Source of the DNA: Haliotis asinina | Lineage: Eukaryota > Mollusca > Gastropoda > Lepetellida > Haliotidae | Assembly: GCF_037392515.1 (NCBI RefSeq) | Contig: NC_090291.1 | Location: 19,508,001 to 19,572,000, forward strand | Reading direction: 5' to 3' | DNA: 64,000 nucleotides | In this document: positions 1 through 13,147 of the stretch, piece after piece | How positions within the stretch are numbered: the stretch's first letter is position 1 | How the letters are laid out: every line of letters begins with the position of its first letter | The notes under the pieces: generated by a model | The model's input: the letters and a program-made list of their open reading frames with translations, nothing else | What the model was told of the DNA's origin: nothing | The model's database searches: none | Program-made: the position numbers and the translations under genes

Positions 1-548
1 CATCCTTTATAAAATTTAATTCGAAGAATTCCTTTGCAGAGCATTTGGACATTAAACCACATTGTAAAGAATATTTGAAGATCCCCAGTGAAGCATTCAA
101 CATTTGACGGTATATAAGGAAATCGAAATGACAAACTCTTTTTAAATTAAATGTATGCAAATTAGAATGCCTACTGACAAATGCAAACATGATCCCTGGA
201 AAGGAAACACGTGCCCACTGGAAATTTTGTCTGAGTCTATTGTACTATTTTGACTATATAATGAGCACGTATGTGTTTCAATAGTGTTAAGCTGTGCGAT
301 CTGGTTTGTAAACACTCGACTCTGGAACAGACACGACTCCGGGAAAGTACGAACATGTTTTATAACTGTGGATAATCAGTGTCGCTGGATTTAGACCCGT
401 GGTAGGTATTCGGAAGGCTCCTCATGTTATATTCACGCTAATCCTCACTAAACATGACGTAGGCAAACCTACATATGTCATGCATAGGTTATTTCCGTGG
501 GATTTGCCCTGGTTACCTAACAACCGAATACTGTTATGAACTACAAAT
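1..548. other. Left flank, no gene seen
   Basis: AT-rich sequence before the duplicated unit begins. I see no convincing exon, repeat family or RNA gene in it. It has no counterpart before the second unit, because there the end of unit 1 abuts unit 2 directly. Confidence 0.5.
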
Positions 549-878
549 AAGCTATGCGCAAACCACTGCCTTAGCATAAATCTTTGTAGTTTGTTTCAAA
601 CAATCATTAGTTTGAAGGTTCAATTGCTCGTTTGTTACCTGGGTACATACTTCAAAGCGTGCAGCTAGACAGATCTCGGCTGACGCTCTCCCGTTAATTG
701 CTTTTGATAAGAACCCGGATTTGAGTGGGTATCAATGAGTTGGTAAACATACGATTGTGTTAAGGCTTGGTATACTGAGCTGAAATTTAAGCAGAAACGG
801 GTCTTTGTTCTGTGGCACCGGTCATATCCACAGCAGATGGGATGAATATGATCTGATATTGTGAATTACGGGAGCAAG

Positions 879-963
879 ATGGTAATGACTTCGAGCATAG
901 GAAGAGGCGTGGTTTTGCGTGTTACTATTGTGAGCGTCTTATGCTGGTTTGGAGGTAAGCCAA

Positions 964-1032
<69 letters not shown>

Positions 1033-4000
1033 TATGCCTAGCCCTGTGTGTGCATTTGACTGTTCGTGAATAAGCCTTGAGTGTTTACAATGCATGTCAT
1101 TTGCCCTTGCAACAATGGAATTTTATTTTTCTCTAATTTCAAAGAGCCAAAATGACAATGTGCTATTCCCGTGGTCATGTAAACACATCCTTTGTGTGAA
1201 GCACATTTGATTCAAGAAATGACATTGTGAAAAGTGTTTTAATGATGTTTCATTTAATTTTATCAAGTATCTCATATTTCAGCTGCCCAAGACAGAGCAT
1301 CTTTCTGCAATTCTTTTCTTAAATGTATCGGCTCCTCGCTGCTCTGCCCTGTGTTGTTTGGATACTACAACTGCTCCGATTTCAACATTCAGAGAACCGC
1401 TGGTAATGTATTCGTGCATTTCAACTACTGGAGGTGTTAGGCGAATACAAAGATATGTATATTTTCAACAGCAGTGCCTCTTAGTTTCATGGTTTATTTT
1501 AGACTATGGGTCAGCATCATATAATTTATTGAGTCTTCTTTATTTTTGTTTGTTTGTTTTTTTGGGGGGTTGTTATTTTTTTTTTTTTTTTTTTTTTTTA
1601 ATCTTTTTTTCGGGTGGGGAGATTCTTGGATCTATTTCAATAGTTACAGAAGACACAATGGGTAACATTTAATGCCACTAATCAAATGTTCGCGGCTATT
1701 AATATTGTATTGCCGGGGAATGAGGTAGCCTAGTGGTTAAAGAGTTTGGTCGTCATGCCAAAGACACGGGTTCATTTCCCCACATGGTTACAATATGTGA
1801 AGCCCATTTCAAGTGTCCCACGCCGTGATATTTCTGAAATATTCCTAAAAGCCGCTTAAAACCAAACTCATACACTCGACATGCCAACATGCCCGGTGAT
1901 ATTGCTGGAATATTGCTAAAGGCGATGGAAAACCATACTCAAACCACTAGGACGTACACAGAATTCGTATAAATGCCATTAATATGTTGATTCAAAGTTT
2001 GTGTACTCAATTTGATGTGTGTAGACAACGTAAATCACCGTAATCAAATTCATTCTTCTGGAACAGCCAAGATATATGATTATTAATACGTCATAAAAAG
2101 TTAAGTTCATGATTATTGTATCAAAGGTACAACGTTCCATGCACTAAATTTTAAAAAAATGAACATTACATATACAAAAAGACAAAAACCTTTACCATAA
2201 AAGCATTGCCCATCAACAACACATAAACTTTAAAAGAGTAGTCAGTTACAATATGTTAAAATTGTTTTAGATCATTTGTCTGGTTTTATTTAGAACCGGC
2301 ATGCGGGGCGAGCAGCGTAACGGGTAATGCGTCACGATACGTCATGCCTCGCGTTTTGAACGGTGTAGACGCGGAGGAGAGAGAGTTCCCATGGACAGTG
2401 AACATCGTCGATGATGATGCTGCTATCAGCATGTGTGGAGCCTCCATTATAAGGAAAGATGTAATCCTCACGGCCGCCCATTGTGTCAGGTGATGCCTCT
2501 ACTTAGGATAGGGCAAAATAGCAAACAAAACTTACTGATTTAAATATACCATTAAAAAGTAGGAGATATTGGATTTACAAGGAGCATAAACTGCAAATGA
2601 AACGTTCCAAACCTACATTGATTCCAAGGCTCCCTTGTGTCGATATTTCACGCTTTTAGAATGTTCAAGAAATGTTCTTTCTTATCTATTTACATATGAA
2701 TTATTTCGCCTATCCAATTCAAGAGAACTAACTTGTTTAGAGGAAGGTCACCCCATACGAGCAGTAAACAGACTGATGGCGTCACCCATGAACTTTCATG
2801 AATCTGCCCAATAAAGTATGTACACGGGCGAGTCAACTTTCCTCCTCTTAGAACTATACCGAAGGTCACGATATTCGATGTCTGTACTATATATGTCTGC
2901 CATGGTACAGCTACATGTATATAAGTTTTAGGTTTTTGGCATCACTCGTGGGCAGAATTTCATGACTATTTCAAATCGTTTATCACCTTTTAATGTTTAT
3001 AAATTTAATTTAATGCGTGTTTATGATATGGATAGATTGGGAATCTGTTTTAGCCACGATGTCTTATTATGATTAAAGGCACTGATAGGTATTGTTCATT
3101 TGTCAGTATGAGTATATGGATTTATTAATAGAACTGTGAATGTAAATGTGAATACTGTTTTACATAGCTATAACCTATACAGCTGTAACCATTTTCACGG
3201 TAAATAGAACGCTTGTTGCTACAGTTCTGTTGTCAGAAGCCCAAGCTCCTTGACAGTTGGATATGGATCAACAAAAAGATCTAACCTCGTCTACGTCCGG
3301 GCCAGGCGGATCATCATCCATCCGGCTTATAACAGTAGGAATGGTACGGTAATTCCTAATGATGGCATGCCACTCGCACCTTCATAATGGTGTATACCTT
3401 CTCGAAAGTACAATACTAACAACACACCGCTGAGTATATCCAGAACAAATCGGGCTAGCAATTCATCTCTAGGTCAGACAACTGGTTGACTATATGGCCA
3501 GCGAGCTAAATCGTGTGGCTACAATTACTTAACAACCGTTATTCAACGATCTATAGAGATATTAGGCTATTTTGCAAGCACATCATGCTGTTGATCACTA
3601 GATCATCTGGACCAGACTCGATTAATTACATATTGGCTCCATATAGTTGGAATATTGCTGAGAGCGGCGTTAGAAAACAAATAATTGCAATTTCAACACA
3701 TGGTCTAGACAGTCGCTAAAGAGGGAACAGCATCAGATAGGTCATAAAACGGCTGCGGTTGAACAACTGTGATCGCAGACTTAACTTGGATGGGTAACCA
3801 TCACAATAACCTGGCGCCTGAAAGGTAGGGCTTCTGTCAACACTGAACCGTGTTCAACACATGCAGTGTGAGTTAATACAAGAAACTTTGTTCACTCAGT
3901 GAGAAGAATAGAATGAGATGAAAATGAGACTGTTGACCTTTTAGCACCCCAAATAGATTGCATTCTAGTCAGGAAGCTGAGAAGGTGTGCATACTGGTTG

Positions 4001-5870
4001 TTTAGTGTTGTCGTTTAGGCTAAATAAAAACAGTGACATGTCTCTCGGGCATCGGCGCGTCCCTTTTATGTGTGCGTGACATTTTTCATTGCCATTTTAA
4101 AAGATAATTTTGACTTGGCAGCCACCCGATCATCCATTTGTCCACTATAAGAATGAGTGTGACTGAATCTACAACTCATCAACATGTGCTAAACTTCCCA
4201 AGCTGTATTTCTGAGGGAAACGGGAAAAAGTATGTTCCTCCCGCGTCACTTTTTTTCACTCAAAAATTCTTTACAAAATCCTACCGCCCTCGTCACCTTT
4301 GACAAAAATTTGCCCGAGAAACATTTTTTTATACAGCCTTATCTCGTCAGATTTAGTGACTTTGTTGGACGAGTGATATGCATCTGTACCCAATGCACCA
4401 GCAAAATCCTACACAAAAAACACCTAGTTTTATTTAGAGATCTAGAATATGGCTGATAAGGTAAATCAACATTCATTCAAGTCGTTACTATTGCTTCCAT
4501 TCGCCAGGGGACAATGACATCGCTGTTGTGATTCTAAATGAAGCCCTGCCTCTGAGTGCGAAGACCAATCTAAGAAGTATATGTCTACCCAAAGCTGGCA
4601 CCTCTTATGACAGTAACCGTAGATGTATCATCGTCGGATGGGGAATTCAGAAAGGTAAGTATTTCTTTAAATAGTCAAGGCTCAATCGATTGAGATCACT
4701 TTGCAAGAATTATGTCATGACCAGTTCCAAGGCATAAATAGGTCTTGACGATATTATTAATCTGTATCTTTCAGTGATTATATTTCAGCTGAAACAGTCT
4801 CTCACATTTTCACGAACTGTTTGCTGTATCGCAGTCTTGCTTTGTGGTCAGTGACGGACATTCTTTCGAAATAAACAAAACTTAACTATAGACTCATATA
4901 CCACTCCACTTCTGAAATTTAAGCCGGTATATTCCCGACTAAAACTAAGAATAACTTTCATGGAAATGTGTTCTTTTATTAACAGCTAATAAAATTGGGC
5001 GATCTCCAATACGATTCGCATGACGACTTCACCAAATGAACGTCTCCGCCAGAATCTTTCTATGAAATGCTGACATGCATGACAAAGAGATGCCACAGGG
5101 TGTCGCCAAGTGACTCAGTTCTCACTTGCTCTTTTCAGAAACCGATAACAGTTTTCCTGATGTTCTTCAAAAAGCAGCTGTGCCCTTGGTCCCCCTGAAC
5201 ACTTGTCAAAGATCCTATGCAACCAATCCTTACATTCTTGTCTCGGAGAGACACCTGTGTGCCGGGTATTTAGGCACTGGAGGAATTGATGATTGTACGG
5301 TGCGTGGACATATCTTGGACAGCATGTTTTAAGCAGTCACATTTGATACCCATCATCTGTGAATAAAAATATTGTCCGAGCGGAATTCCTCACTAGATCT
5401 TCGGACTTTGTCGAAGGTCAACCGTTTGGCTATTTTTTTTTATAATTTAAAAGGTCTCAAATATGAAGTAATGTTTTTGTCCTATTGCCTTTTTCACGGG
5501 TCTTTGCACAATGACAGCACACACGCAGTCATGCAATGATATATGATTGGTTATTGTTAAGTTAACATAAGAATGACTTGTATGTGAACTAAAGAGAGTG
5601 TCAACAGAAACTAGTTTTACGCCGCACTCGGCAATTTTCCAGACATATGGCGGAATAGAAACTAATTAGTGGTGTCGACTGAACTGTTTCTGACACATTC
5701 AATGATTGTTCCAGGGTGATTCTGGAGGTCCACTGATGTGTCCTGAGGGGGACAAATGGGTTTTATACGGTGTGGTATCCAGAGGAAATGGTTGTGGCCG
5801 AGCTCAGTCTCCAGGAGTGTATACCTACGTCCCACAATATGTTGGCTGGATATTGTCACAAATACCTTAA
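879..5870 (+). CDS. Trypsin-like serine protease A1 (intact, 7 exons)
   Basis: Secreted S1A serine protease. Exons are 879-954, 1283-1402, 2294-2489, 3237-3343, 4508-4654, 5139-5299 and 5715-5870, all with GT-AG introns, phases 1-1-2-1-1-0, giving 320 residues. The order is signal peptide (about 1-25), four-Cys module (C34, C40, C47, C56), propeptide Cys C69 in ACG, activation at R85 before VLNG, His128 in LTAAHC, Asp170 in DNDIAVV and Ser272 in GDSGGP. D266 lies six residues before the Ser, as in trypsin, predicting cleavage after Arg/Lys. The new N terminus VLNG is unusual, since the family norm is IVGG. The partner of the propeptide Cys is present in SICLP. I chose the ATG at 879 because a good signal peptide follows and the donor is in phase. 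A1 is the intact A copy; A2 in unit 2 is broken. Substrate is unknown; digestive, immune or reproductive roles are all possible. Confidence 0.9.
965..1029. repeat. (TG)32 microsatellite in A1 intron 1
   Basis: An uninterrupted TG run starts about ten bases after the exon 1 donor (GTAAGC at 955). The matching place in A2 intron 1 has only short broken TG tracts, so the array expanded in unit 1 or collapsed in unit 2. Confidence 0.95.
1713..1945 (+). repeat. tRNA-derived SINE in A1 intron 2
   Basis: The head contains gtagcctagtggttaaag (A-box-like) and cgggttcatttcc (degraded B box). The body contains ttctgaaatattcctaaaagccgc, and a second partial body follows. The same copy is present at 17525-17812, so it predates the duplication. 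Reverse-strand copies of the family lie at about 12634, 13000, 41650, 42060 and 59174. Confidence 0.8.
3580..3685 (-). repeat. Fragment of the ACGCCGCACTCAGCAATATT SINE, A1 intron 4
   Basis: In reverse orientation it reads through atcactagatcatctggacc, the ttaatta region and ccatatagttggaatattgc. A counterpart lies at about 32466-32615 in A2 intron 4, so it was present before the duplication. Confidence 0.7.
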
Positions 5871-6053
5871 CTACTGGAAGGAATACCAGCTCGACCGTCC
5901 CGGTGTGTTACTGTAAGCTGTACACTGAACACTTCTGAATCATGTACATCAAAATTACTGATGTAACGCTAACGCATTTAGAATGCTTTTGTATCCTCGT
6001 GGTTTCTCTGCATAAGCAAATGGTTATGCATTATTTAAGATGGAATATGTTGG

Positions 6054-6059
6054 ATTAAA
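6054..6059 (+). terminator. Probable poly(A) signal of A1 (ATTAAA)
   Basis: ATTAAA lies about 185 bases after the A1 stop and is followed by T/G-rich sequence. The site is conserved after A2 at about 34861. ATTAAA is the commonest variant of AATAAA; no canonical AATAAA is nearer. Confidence 0.45.
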
Positions 6060-6367
6060 AAGACTTGAATGTTACATTGTCTGTAGATTGTAGATACAAG
6101 TAATCTATCCCAAAACAGTTGCCTCCCTTACTTGCATCAGGATTTGTGAATAGTGATTTTCAGTGACAGTTTCGTCCTGATTAAGATAGAGACTTCATGT
6201 GTGAAGTCTTCACCTCTCCACAACAACCGTTAAGTTCCAAAATTAGCATTGGCCGAGTATTTAGGATGAGAGTGATTTCCATGCAATTACTGGTCTTCTT
6301 CAAACTGAATGCAACGTCCGATGAAAGACAAGAGTGAGCTCCCTTTATATGCCTAACTCTCAATATA

Positions 6368-6433
6368 TACAAACGCACACGCGCACACATGCACATACAC
6401 ATTCATACGCGCACGCGCACGCGCACACACATA
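6368..6433. repeat. Alternating purine-pyrimidine (AC/GC) tract
   Basis: A run of acgcgc/acac with almost perfect purine-pyrimidine alternation, including acgcgcacgcgcacgcgcac. The counterpart at about 35200-35230 in unit 2 is shorter. Such tracts can adopt Z-DNA; that is inference here. Confidence 0.8.
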
Positions 6434-7670
6434 CACTCTGAACAGTCTATACACCTGTAGTATTGTGTAACAATTAAAAAGCTATTAGGTCACACGACAC
6501 TTTGATGACCTCCCTGATTTCTCTTATGATAAGAGTGATGGCATAATGGCACAGCCTTGTTCATTTGTCATGACGGAAGGCCGGGTTTGAACTGATGTTT
6601 CACATGTTCCTTTAACCCATCAAATGTTGTTCAAGGCGGCTCCAAATTAAGACCCCTAGTGCTCACTGATTATGACTCATATTTGGAATGATCACACTGG
6701 TTCTCTGTCATGGTTTAAAAAGGAAGTCGTTTTCTTTCCCACAGTTTTTCACTGTGATGCGTTTGCAAAGATACGTGAGCATTACATAAGTGAAGAAGTA
6801 TCTTTGACTAGAAAATGTAATGAAAGGGTTTGTTCAATCATGTGGGATATATCTTCTGTTGAGGTTGCAAACACATCATAGATCTTCAGTCATTCTTTAC
6901 ATAGATTTCTTACACACACCCGAGTCCTTTTACACAAATAGTATATTTAATCATACATACAAGCAGTGTCGGCCTAGGGGTCATGTGTACACACGATTTT
7001 GACAAAAAAACATATTTACAAGACTGGGTTGGACAATGCGCCAGCGACACCTCTTCCTCGTCCACATCCCTCATTTTTCATAGAACGAGTCAAATTCAAA
7101 ACGTCTTTGTGGTACAAGGAAGTACATCTAACCGTCTGGTGTTGCCATCTTAATGATGCACATGTCAACACGTACTGAATTGGCACCAGGACATTGCCCA
7201 AATGACACATTGGCCCAAACTTGCTTATTGTTACTTAAGTGTTGGATGAACAACGATGACGTATCTCAGTTGGTACAACGTGTGTGGCTAGGTCATAGGT
7301 GTGAGCAATTAGATGCTTCTAGGCCTAGCCATCATCGGGGGAGTTATCGGCACTGCAGATATTTTGAAGAAACAAGGATTTACAGAAAAGGCGAGAGAAA
7401 AGACCATAGACACAGATTTGGTTTTTGACAGACGAGAGAAGTTATCTTTTTCATTTCTACCACGTTCAAGATGACATTCGGTATATATCACATAATAGGG
7501 TGGGTCGTGACGCTTGTGTGTGTTTCCACATTTACAGGTAAGTGACTGGTCTACACTGTGTAAATTATTTTACGTTAATTGACACGGTATTAAAATGTGT
7601 GAATATTGTCTTCTGTGGCAATGATACAGCTTTAGAAACGGATATGTAAACAACCGAGTCTCTACGTCAT

Positions 7671-7720
7671 GATGACGACGATGACGACGATGATGATGGT
7701 GATGTTGATAAGAATGATGA
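7671..7720. repeat. GATGAC-type trinucleotide microsatellite
   Basis: Mixed gat/gac run in B1 intron 1. Unit 2 (about 36460) has only a few gac units in the same place. Confidence 0.8.
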
Positions 7721-8167
7721 TGTATGGAACCACAAGGGTTATGCTTAAACTGTGTGATAAACCAATGGTTGATAGCGTGAACAACATTATAACGAATACC
7801 TCACATGGGTCATTTGTGTGAAGCTAATTGTTTGTGTCCAAAGCAAGATATTGCTGCAGCTGTACTCTCACTAACAGCTTTTTAAATAATGTTTTATTTT
7901 ATTGTTGGCAAGTACATGAAAGGCGTGTTTGTAAGAAAAAGATAAGGTGCTTATGTGAGGCCCGTTTAATTATATTCCCGTGAGTGCGTGAGTTTTTATT
8001 TAACTGATGAAATATATTTATATATTACTAGCCACTGAAGACGTAAGGGCCAGCTTGTGTCTTCACTTCCGGAAATGTTCCAACATTTCACCTCTCTGCT
8101 TTCTCCTGTTGTTCTACTACCGATGCACAGGTAGGACTTGATCAGTGTGTGTTGCATTGATGGTTTG

Positions 8168-8385
8168 CTGATTTACGCCGCACTCAGCAGTATCACAGCA
8201 AAATGGCGGCAATCTGTAAATATTCGAGTCTAGTTCAGATATTCAAAATAAACATCAATCTATGCAACAGGGATACCATGGTACCATGTGTCAACGAGTC
8301 TGACCACACGATCCCGTTCGTCGCCTTTTACGACAAGCATGAATTGCCGAGGACCAATTCTAAAATGGATGTTCACGGGTTTTAT
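8168..8385 (+). repeat. ACGCCGCACTCAGCAATATT SINE copy, B1 intron 2
   Basis: Begins atttacgccgcactcagcag and ends gttcacgggttt, with the internal catgtgtcaacgag and gtcgcc blocks. The counterpart at about 36811-37018 in B2 shows it predates the duplication. Confidence 0.75.
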
Positions 8386-9175
8386 TGAAATGTACATCCT
8401 CATACGTGTATGATAAATTGCCACATTAAGTAGCCTACGGGTCTGTCAGGTACTTCTACGATACGATCTTGTCAGTGCAAATGCAGTGATAGAACTTAAT
8501 TTTGACCTTGACATTAAAACCAGCTCTTTCATTTATTTCTTGAATTCCAAAATAACAATATATTCACCTAATTTACATTAACTCCAGACCTTTGTCTCTG
8601 AAAATATATTATTTTGATAGAAACAAATAACTCTTTTAAATTGTAAAGAAGTACTAGTATGATGAGAGATTCGTATTCTGAGGAAATCCAGACTTGTTTC
8701 TCTTAGACCTTTAGCATCGCACAAAATTCCGGGCGGAAGGGGAACAATGTGGTTCAGACAGACTCTACCTTCACATGTGTATCTTCCTATTTACAGAAAA
8801 AATAACTCTTTTAAATTGAAAAGAAATAATAGTGTGAGGAGAAATTTAGAATCTGAGAAAATCTGGCTTCATTTAGAGCATAGCATTGCACAAACGTCTA
8901 AGCGGAAGGCGCTTTAATGTACAAACTCTATCTTCACATATGTATTTTCCTATTTACAGATTCGACACCTTCGTGTGGATTCAGTTCTGTCACAGGCAAT
9001 GCATCTCGATACCCCACGGTCAAGATAGTCGGTGGTACAGACGCTTTAGAGAGAGTTTCCCTGGACTGTACTTCTTTTGAAAGATGGACGTAGTAAATAT
9101 CTGTGCGGAGGGTCGATTATCAGCAAGAACTCTGTACTTACAGCTGCACACTGCGTCAGGTACGATACTGGTTGT

Positions 9176-9452
9176 GGAAGTCGAGAGGGCTGAGCGGGTT
9201 AGACGACTGACTCTGAGCGTGTAGGCTGGAATCCCGGATGGGACTCAACTAAAAAAAGTACTACATGTAGTTGGTTGTTTAACGTCACATTCAGCAATAT
9301 TACAGCTACATTGCGGCGGGACCAGACAATCCAGTGATCAACATCATGAGAACCTAGCTACCCTTTTGGGATGGCGTTTGTCAACCAAGTCAGCCAGCCT
9401 AAGAACCCGATCCCGTTAGTTGTTTTTACGACAAACATGGGTTACTGAAGAC
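9176..9452 (+). repeat. Two old SINE pieces in B1 intron 3
   Basis: The first 75 bases are a tRNA-Ser/Leu-like SINE head (A box ggctgagcgggttag). Its B box has degraded to ggctggaatcc. From about 9271 a diverged copy of the gcactcagcaatatt family follows. Both are also at 37676-37967, where the B box is intact. Confidence 0.7.
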
Positions 9453-12074
9453 CAGTGTATGTCGTTATGAAGATTCCTATATCATAATGCATAATATGAT
9501 TATTGTCGTAACCTAGAGATACATATATGTTTTAGCATAGGGTTGGCTAAGTATTGGTGCATTGACGTGAAATATTTACCCACAGTGAATCTGATTGTGA
9601 AAATTTAACCTCATGTGAATTTCTCTCTTTAACTTAGGTCACTGCAGTTTTTTATTGCATGTTCTCTACTTTAACCTAACTTTTGGACAGTATTAATGCG
9701 AAATGCGACATCAAGTAATAGAGAGAGAGATAAGATATGAAGGGGGCGTAGAATACTTGGTAGCATCGTGGTTAAGGTGTCCCGCCTTCCTTCTCCCACC
9801 CCTCTCCACCCCCACCCCCACGCCCTTCCCCCGCCTTTTTCGATTCCCCATATGACGGATATGAAGTAAAAGCCACATGCTAACATGATGCTCTGTTAAA
9901 ATGTGTATATAAATTAAGAATATATATCTCAATTCCTGAACCAATGTGTGTCAGTCATTACATCTTCTACTTTCACAGTGATTTGATGAGACCTCCAAAG
10001 GATTTAAGTGTAGGGTACGGTTCCGCCAACAAGTCATCTCTCACACATGTAAAAGCCAGAGACATTGCAGTACACCCATCTTATAACAGCTCCAACTGTG
10101 AGTGTGCTTCGTAGGTGCAATAGATTGGCACATATTACCAAAATATGTCCCAACCATTTGGTGCATATACAACTGAATATCGAACACATGCTTCATAAGA
10201 GAACCATTTCATTGTTCCTTTTATATGTTTGCTTGGTCCAAAAGTGTACATCAACCTAAATGTGTACAAGGGAGCTGGAACAGAAACGTCTACCAGAAGA
10301 AATAATAATTGGCACTACATATATGACAACAGAATCAGAGAAAGCATAAATAACAGGATTCTATTTCTTTCACATTCCATTTGTAATATTTATTACAAAT
10401 ATTTAAAGTACTTACAAATGTCTGGATATGTTTTATCTATTCTCATATGCATTGGCATTGGCTAGTTATATATTTCATACGAGTTTGCGTTGACCAAAGA
10501 ACGCTAAACAATGGATGTCAATGTAGTCGTTGACGTTTGTAGATGACAACGATGTTGCTGTTGTGACCCTCAGAGAACCTCTCCCACTAAGCATCAAAAC
10601 CAACCTCAGAAGTATAGGTCTCCCTGGTGCAGCTACTGTATATACATCTGGGAGACAATGTATAGTCACAGGATGGGGCAGCATTACAGGTACTCACGCT
10701 TCTCAAATCGGTGTCATTTCGATGTCATTAACACAAGACGTGCCTACTTAGTAACAACAAAGCTGCTTATTAATTCTTTCACAAAGACTTCAAGACAAAT
10801 GCTTGAAGTCTGTGTGTTTCAAAAAGAAGATTTCATAATTTAGTCTGCATTGTTTGTGTTATCGGCCTACAGATATACTGAACCTAAATAAATGTAAAAC
10901 TCAAATCAAGTTAAAATCAACCAGAATTGAAGTTCTGAATATTACAGTGACCGTTAGAAATGGCGAATAAACATCGGATGTTCTATAACATCATCAGTAT
11001 TGTGGACTGTGACAGGGTTCCAGTGATGGAATAATGTGATACCAATTTAGGTCAAGATTAAAATGTGTGTTATACAACTTGAATAAAACTATGAACATGA
11101 ATTTCAGCAGTATCAAGCTGGCCTTCGTAGTTTCTCAGTAGTTTGACCTTCGTCAAGACTTTGTTGAAACCATGTCAGGTTTTCATATCATATTTAATGT
11201 CTATTATATTCACAGAACAAGGATCGCATTTTCCTGATGTTCTCCAGAAGGTATCTGTCCCTCTATTACCTCTAAATATTTACCAAGAAGCCTTTTCAAA
11301 CGTATCAGAGAGGCAGATATGTGCTGGATACTATAGCGTCGGAGGGAAAGATGCGTGTGAGGTAAACATATCAGCAATTTTGCTTTGTTAATGAGCATGC
11401 TGTGGTGTAGGGAAACCCTCAATATGACATCTCCGCAAGTAACGCGAATTGTGTATCATCATTTGCATTCGATCCCAAAAAGAATTGTTTCTAGGCACTA
11501 AACTAACCATTTCCAACGTGCACTTAAAATATCGTCACCACGATGGAAAACAATATTTTTTTCTCACTCATCCATGTTGATTTTATGATAGTTAATCGTT
11601 CATTTTTTAAAAAAGAACACTCATTTCATCAGACCTCGTGACAGCTCCCTGATCTTCTGACGGGGCAGTCTACACCTTCCCTCGTGTAAAGCTTCCAGTT
11701 GGGCCAGGTTCTGTACAGGCGGATCCCCTTGTTGCACATGGCAACCAATCATGTCCCAGAAATCCCACAAAGGTTAAAATCGAGGCTCTCTCAATCGTTA
11801 GATATGTCAATCTTGAGACACGTTCTTTTGTGTATATATGTGACTGGTTATTTTCTGGCGTTTATTTTAACGCTTTGTTTTATGCAGGGAGACTCTGGTG
11901 GACCCCTGTTCTGTGCTGAGGGAAATAGGTGGGTGCAGTACGGGATAGTGTCGGCCGGCAAGGGGTGTGCCCAAGCCCTGTACCCAGGTATCTACGCATA
12001 CGTCCCCAAACATATAGAGTGGATCAACTCATATATAGTTTTATAGAATAATACCATGACCACTTCTTATGGTT

Positions 12075-12080
12075 AATAAA
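12075..12080 (+). terminator. Poly(A) signal AATAAA of B1
   Basis: AATAAA begins 29 bases after the B1 stop. It is conserved at 41135 after B2. Confidence 0.7.
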
Positions 12081-12511
12081 TATGTTATCACCTTTCTTAA
12101 ACTTTGGAGTTGTTGTTTTGTATGGGTCATTTTGTTTTGCACTGAACCTGTCTCTTTCTTCTGTAGCGAGGGACCACTTACAACTGGAACCAGACAATGA
12201 CACAACCAGAAATACAATTAAATAGTTGGAGGAGCTGTTGAATGGTTCAGTAGTTGATTGAGTAGTTGATTGAGGTAACTGAGGGGTTGAGTGGATGAGT
12301 GAGTGTGTGGTTGAGTTATTGGTATATTGGAGGTTTAGTTGTTGACTGATAGAGCGAGTTAGATGTCATGAATCACTATCAAACGGTGACGACATCAAGT
12401 GTTCGAAAAAATGAGTGCATCCTACCAGTGGTACATATCATATACACACGCACAGGCAAATACGTTGTTCACCAAGACTGATCTGTCTAACAAGCCTAAA
12501 TCGGGAACTGC

Positions 12512-12608
12512 ACATGACATCACGTCTGTCATGACATCATGTCTGTCTTGACATCACGTCTGTCTTGACATCACGTCTGTCTTGACATCACGTCTGTCTT
12601 GACATCAT
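12512..12608. repeat. 18-bp tandem repeat, about 5 copies
   Basis: The unit tgacatcacgtctgtctt repeats head to tail, with one or two bases varying. Unit 2 has only a single copy at the matching place (about 41583), so the array grew after the duplication or was lost there. Confidence 0.9.
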
Positions 12609-12633
12609 GTCATGGAAAGTTTTAAAAGTTGAG

Positions 12634-12775
12634 AGTGGGTGAATATGTCTTTACGTCCCTTATTCCTGCAATATCAGGGAAGGTACCACCGGGAATGGCC
12701 TTCACACAGTGAATCCATGAGGGGAATAGAACCTGGGTTTTCAGCGTGATGAGTTGCCGTCTTTTAAGCATGCTG
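12634..12775 (-). repeat. tRNA-derived SINE, reverse orientation
   Basis: Reverse complement of the tagcctagtggttaaag family. The counterpart is at about 41650-41815. Confidence 0.7.
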
Positions 12776-12999
12776 TAACAAAACACATTCGGAGTAGGGA
12801 TCCTACAACGCTCCTCTGAACCCTCATAGAAAAAGTCTGGCAATTTGTACCCGATCAAGTGGAAACGTTGCACTCCTTCTTCTTGTCATTCAGGCTTGTG
12901 GTTCCTGTCATTTGTCTCGTTATGTATATCTCTAAATAATAAACAATCTGAGCGGTTGAATGGTCTCTCGTATTTCTACTTCATGTGGTAAATCAATGG

Positions 13000-13147
13000 A
13001 TGGGTGAGTGAGTTGGGTTTTTTCTTTAGTAATAGTCCAGAAATATCAGAAACACCAGAAATTGGCTTCACATATTATGTGTGGAATCGAACCCGGGCCT
13101 TCAGCTTGACGGATGAACGCTTTAAAGACTAGGCTACTCCGCCGCCC
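13000..13147 (-). repeat. tRNA-derived SINE, reverse orientation
   Basis: Contains ggaatcgaacccgggccttc (B box reversed) and taggctactccgccgccc (A-box side reversed). The counterpart is at about 42060-42232. Confidence 0.8.

Larger units (their letters stand above)
5871..7470. other. Intergenic region between A1 and B1
   Basis: Contains the A1 3' UTR and the upstream region of B1. It matches 34698-36261 closely in unit 2. I see no exon. Short open stretches near 7153-7428 do not keep their frame in unit 2 and look like chance. No clear TATA box is seen before the B1 start. Confidence 0.6.
7471..12046 (+). pseudogene. Trypsin-like serine protease B1 (probably inactive)
   Basis: Duplicate of B2 with exons 7471-7537, 8032-8130, 8960-9159, 9979-10097, 10543-10689, 11216-11361 and 11888-12046 and all splice sites kept. 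The four-Cys module, propeptide Cys, His (TAAHC), Asp (DNDVAVV) and Ser (GDSGGP) codons are recognisable. Exon 3 is 200 bases against 202 in B2: two bases are missing just after the IVGGTDALE codons, so the frame runs into TAG TAA before the His. Exon 5 has SIGLPG for SICLPG, losing the Cys that pairs with the propeptide. Exon 6 has NIYQ for SICQ, losing the C168-type Cys, and lacks four residues nearby. Three independent lesions favour a real pseudogene over a sequencing error. If the frameshift were an assembly error, the lost disulfides would still set it apart. Confidence 0.85.

Noticed and set aside
7153-7428. Possible upstream exon or small gene before B1, with a relative at 35952-36332
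   Set aside because: The two copies do not keep frame or length, and the B signal-peptide exon gives a complete start without it.
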